Shown: positions 61,731 through 64,000 of the stretch, piece by piece
How the letters are laid out: every line of letters starts with the position of its first letter
How positions within the stretch are numbered: the first letter of the stretch is position 1
Made by a program: the position numbers and the translations under genes
The notes under the pieces: model-generated
What the model saw: only the letters and a program-made list of their open reading frames with translations
Databases searched by the model: none
Told to the model about the DNA's origin: nothing
NCBI RefSeq assembly: GCF_000981585.1
Contig: NZ_LN831776.1
Span: 5,191,187 to 5,255,186 of the forward strand
DNA from: Paenibacillus riograndensis SBR5
GTDB taxonomy: Bacteria; Bacillota; Bacilli; Paenibacillales; Paenibacillaceae
Direction of reading: 5' to 3'
Length of the DNA stretch: 64,000 nucleotides

Positions 61731-61883
61731 GCGGTTTCCTCCCGCCAAAAAAAAGTAAAGTGCAGCGCCGCACGGGCGCTACACAAGTAGAAAGATCTTA
61801 TGGTTCATGCTTTCTTCTCATACATATAAATAAGCACGATTTTAGCTGATTCGTCAAGAGTCTCTTATTCAAGCAGAAGCATC

Positions 61884-62363
61884 TTATTTTTTAAACAGCT
61901 TGTTCAGGTTCGCCATTTCAATGGCAGAGGCCGCAGCATCCCAGCCTTTATTGCCGGCCTTGGTTCCGGAGCGCTCAATCGCCTGCTCGATATTTTCGGT
62001 AGTCACTACGCCAAAAATGGTTGGAATACCGGTCTTCAGATTGATGGCCGCCACCCCTTTGGCTACCTCGTTGCACACATAATCATAATGGGTTGTTGAT
62101 CCGCGAATGACGGTTCCCAATGCGATGACTGCATCGTATCTGCCGCTTTCCGCCATTTTCTGGGCAATCAGCGGAATTTCGAACACGCCCGGAACCCAGG
62201 CCACATCCACTTCATCATCAGCTACACCATGACGCTTGAACGCATCCAGCGCACCGGACAGCAGCTTGCTGGTAATAAACTCATTAAAACGCCCTACTAC
62301 TACCCCGTATCTCAGTCCCTCGGATACTAAATGTCCTTCTAAATAATTCGGCATTGTATTCAT
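61884..62363 (-). CDS. ribH: 6,7-dimethyl-8-ribityllumazine synthase
   Basis: Penultimate riboflavin enzyme, forming icosahedral capsids. 159 aa (start ATG 62363; ATG 62354 also possible). Motifs [66 protein letters not shown] and [20 protein letters not shown] are diagnostic. Confidence 0.96.
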   Translation of the reverse strand: MNTMPNYLEGHLVSEGLRYGVVVGRFNEFITSKLLSGALDAFKRHGVADDEVDVAWVPGVFEIPLIAQKMAESGRYDAVIALGTVIRGSTTHYDYVCNEVAKGVAAINLKTGIPTIFGVVTTENIEQAIERSGTKAGNKGWDAAASAIEMANLNKLFKK

Positions 62364-62393
62364 CAACCTTTCATTAGTAAGTGATTATGGAGG

Positions 62394-63647
62394 TTACAGC
62401 TTGGAATCCTCATTTTGCTCGATGTTGTCAAAAGTCAGCAGATGGCCCAGCTTGGCCTGCTTGGTATGGAGATAGTTGGTATTGTCCTTGTTCTCCGGCA
62501 TTTGGATCGGCACACGTTCCACAACCTCAAGACCGTAGCCTTCCAGTCCTTTGATCTTGCGCGGATTGTTGGTCATCAGTTTGATCTGGCGTACCCCCAG
62601 ATCCTTAAGAATCTGGGCGCCGATGCCATAGTCGCGCAGGTCTGCCGGGAAGCCCAGCTTCAGGTTGGCATCCACCGTATCCAGACCTTCCTCTTGAAGC
62701 TTGTAGGCGCGGAGCTTGTTGATCAGCCCGATGCCTCTGCCCTCCTGGCGCATATAGAGCAGAACCCCCCGGCCTGCCGCTTCAATCTGGCGCAGCGCCG
62801 CTTCAAACTGTGGGCCGCAGTCGCAGCGGTGAGAGTGGAACACATCGCCGGTCAGGCATTCGGAATGAACACGGACCAGCACCGGCTCTTCACCGGAAAT
62901 ATCGCCTTTGACCAAAGCGACATGTTCTTTGTCATCTACTTCATTCGTATAGGCGATCGTCTGAAAGTCGCCGAAATCCGTCGGCAGCTTGACCGAAACC
63001 TCACGGGTGACCAGCTGCTCCTTCTCATTGCGGTAATGAATGAGATCCTTAATGCTGATCAGCTTGAGCTCATGCTTGCGCGCAATCTCCACCAGATCCG
63101 GCAGACGGGCCATGGTCCCGTCTTCCTTAACCACTTCACAGATTACGCTGGCCGGATAAGCGCCGCACATGCGGGCCAGGTCCACAGCAGCTTCCGTATG
63201 TCCGGAGCGGCGCAGCACACCGCCTTTTTTGGCAATCAGCGGGAACATATGCCCCGGTCTGCGGAAGTCGGAAGGTTTGGCCTCCGGGTCCATCAGCGCC
63301 TGAATGGTTTTGGATCTTTCTGCGGCTGAAATACCTGTGGTGGTATCCTTGTGATCGACGGATACGGTAAAAGCTGTGCCATGATTGTCGGTATTATGTG
63401 CAACCATAGGCTGCAGATCCAGTTCTGCCGCCCGCTCTGCCGTAATCGGCACACAGACCAGCCCGCGTCCCTCTGTAATCATGAAGTTGATCACTTCCGG
63501 TGTGGAGCGTTCGGCCAGTGCGATGAAGTCCCCTTCATTTTCGCGGTCTTCGTCATCCACTACGATAATGACCTTGCCGCGCATCAGATCATAAATTGCG
63601 TCCTCAATCGGGTCCAGGACGCTGTCGTTCTTGATTGGCTGGCTCAT
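62394..63647 (-). CDS. ribBA: Bifunctional DHBP synthase / GTP cyclohydrolase II
   Basis: 417 aa. N-terminal 3,4-dihydroxy-2-butanone-4-phosphate synthase ([41 protein letters not shown]) and C-terminal GTP cyclohydrolase II ([20 protein letters not shown] zinc site; [18 protein letters not shown]). Both catalytic halves appear complete. Follows ribE, precedes ribH: the Bacillus ribDEAH order. Confidence 0.97.
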   Translation of the reverse strand: MSQPIKNDSVLDPIEDAIYDLMRGKVIIVVDDEDRENEGDFIALAERSTPEVINFMITEGRGLVCVPITAERAAELDLQPMVAHNTDNHGTAFTVSVDHKDTTTGISAAERSKTIQALMDPEAKPSDFRRPGHMFPLIAKKGGVLRRSGHTEAAVDLARMCGAYPASVICEVVKEDGTMARLPDLVEIARKHELKLISIKDLIHYRNEKEQLVTREVSVKLPTDFGDFQTIAYTNEVDDKEHVALVKGDISGEEPVLVRVHSECLTGDVFHSHRCDCGPQFEAALRQIEAAGRGVLLYMRQEGRGIGLINKLRAYKLQEEGLDTVDANLKLGFPADLRDYGIGAQILKDLGVRQIKLMTNNPRKIKGLEGYGLEVVERVPIQMPENKDNTNYLHTKQAKLGHLLTFDNIEQNEDSKL

Positions 63648-63711
63648 CTTTCTGTCCTCCTGACAGCTTGGCGTACCCTAATAAGGGCTTAAGCGCAAGC
63701 CTGCTCTTTAT

Positions 63712-64000
63712 TTATACAAACCCGTTCGCCGCCAGAAAATCACGGCTGATCCGGGAGCTGTTCGCTTCTTCCGCATTCCCTGCACGTGAACCGTAGTTAA
63801 GGAGATGGTCCACATACTTGCCCAGCACATCGCATTCCAGATTGATCCGGTCCCCGGTCCGCTTGTGGGCCAGGACCGTTTCACCGAGCGTATGGGGAAT
63901 GATGGATACGGTAAACGCAGAAGCTGAAGTGTCGACGACGGTCAGGCTGATGCCGTCAATGGTAATGGAGCCTTTGGGAATAATGAATTTGAACAGCGAT
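63712..64000 (-). CDS. ribE: Riboflavin synthase alpha subunit (partial, N-terminus beyond right edge)
   Basis: The last 95 codons of riboflavin synthase: GSITIDGISLTVVDTSASAF, IIPHTLGETVLAHKRTGDRINLECDVLGKYVDHL, and the tail SRISRDFLAANGFV before TAA. This is the second lumazine-binding repeat. The N-terminal repeat and any FMN riboswitch lie outside the window. Confidence 0.95.
   Translation of the reverse strand, partial: SLFKFIIPKGSITIDGISLTVVDTSASAFTVSIIPHTLGETVLAHKRTGDRINLECDVLGKYVDHLLNYGSRAGNAEEANSSRISRDFLAANGFV

Overview
The window is chromosomal DNA of a low-to-mid GC, endospore-forming Firmicute, most likely a Paenibacillus. Nearly every housekeeping gene has a Bacillus subtilis counterpart, and the order follows B. 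subtilis in long blocks: trpE/aroH/aroB/aroC/cheR/ndk/hepT...menG/hepS/mtrB/hbs/spoIVA/yphF/yphE/gpsA, then der/rpsA/cmk/ypfA/ypeB/prsW/mecB, and ribE/ribBA/ribH/scpA/scpB/ytfI/ytfJ/dacB/spmA/spmB/rluB/resABCDE. Sporulation and germination genes (spoIVA, spoVIF-like, ypeB, spmAB, ytfJ, dacB) support a spore former. Menaquinone genes of the futalosine route (mqnA, mqnP-like, ubiX-like) inside the hep cluster point to Paenibacillus rather than Bacillus.

Layout. 1-4.5 kb (minus): trpE (cut by the left edge) behind a leader with an 11-triplet TRAP-binding site, then aroH, aroB, aroC. 4.6-5.2 kb: a 53-aa putative helix-turn-helix protein and a MITE-like repeat. 5.2-14.7 kb (minus): cheR, ndk, hepT, mqnA, ubiX, mqnP, menG, hepS, an unknown membrane protein, mtrB (TRAP), hbs, spoIVA. 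15-24 kb (minus): a YphF-like lipoprotein, ferredoxin, a nucleotidyltransferase-fold protein, a YphE-like protein, a repeat-rich gap, spoVIF, gpsA, plsY, der, rpsA, plsC, cmk. 24-30 kb (minus): PilZ protein, ypeB, a small zinc-ribbon protein, prsW, an IS630-type insertion sequence, mecA/ypbH. 30-37 kb: polysaccharide deacetylase, a second repeat-rich gap, metallophosphoesterase, CPBP protease, T-box-controlled serA. 37-45 kb (accessory): an SDR/WYL-regulator pair, a sensor-less chemoreceptor, and a cyclic-di-GMP riboswitch in front of a TPP enzyme / CMD-like protein / STAS-like protein / FabH-like protein group. 45-64 kb (minus unless noted): glpK, resEDCBA, rluB, a small amidase, erythromycin esterase-like protein (plus), spmBA, dacB, ytfJ, an EndoU-like protein (plus), a YtfI-like DUF2953 protein, scpBA, ribH, ribBA and partial ribE.

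How parts work together. AroB, AroC and AroH supply and use chorismate; TrpE commits it to tryptophan, and MqnA takes it to menaquinone, whose side chain comes from HepS/HepT and whose finishing steps are MqnP, UbiX and MenG. The tryptophan branch is sensed by TRAP, encoded about 10.5 kb away, acting on the trpE leader. ResABC build cytochrome c under the ResDE two-component system.

The most unusual region is about 39-45 kb. A c-di-GMP-I aptamer sits in front of a terminator whose 5' arm can pair alternatively with the aptamer's 3' strand, which suggests an OFF switch. It controls a TPP-dependent acetolactate synthase-like enzyme and probably the following CMD-like, STAS-like and FabH-like genes. 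The FabH-like protein keeps the active-site Cys but lacks the usual His and Asn. The product is not known. A second unusual gene is a free-standing EndoU-like RNase candidate at 58.5 kb.
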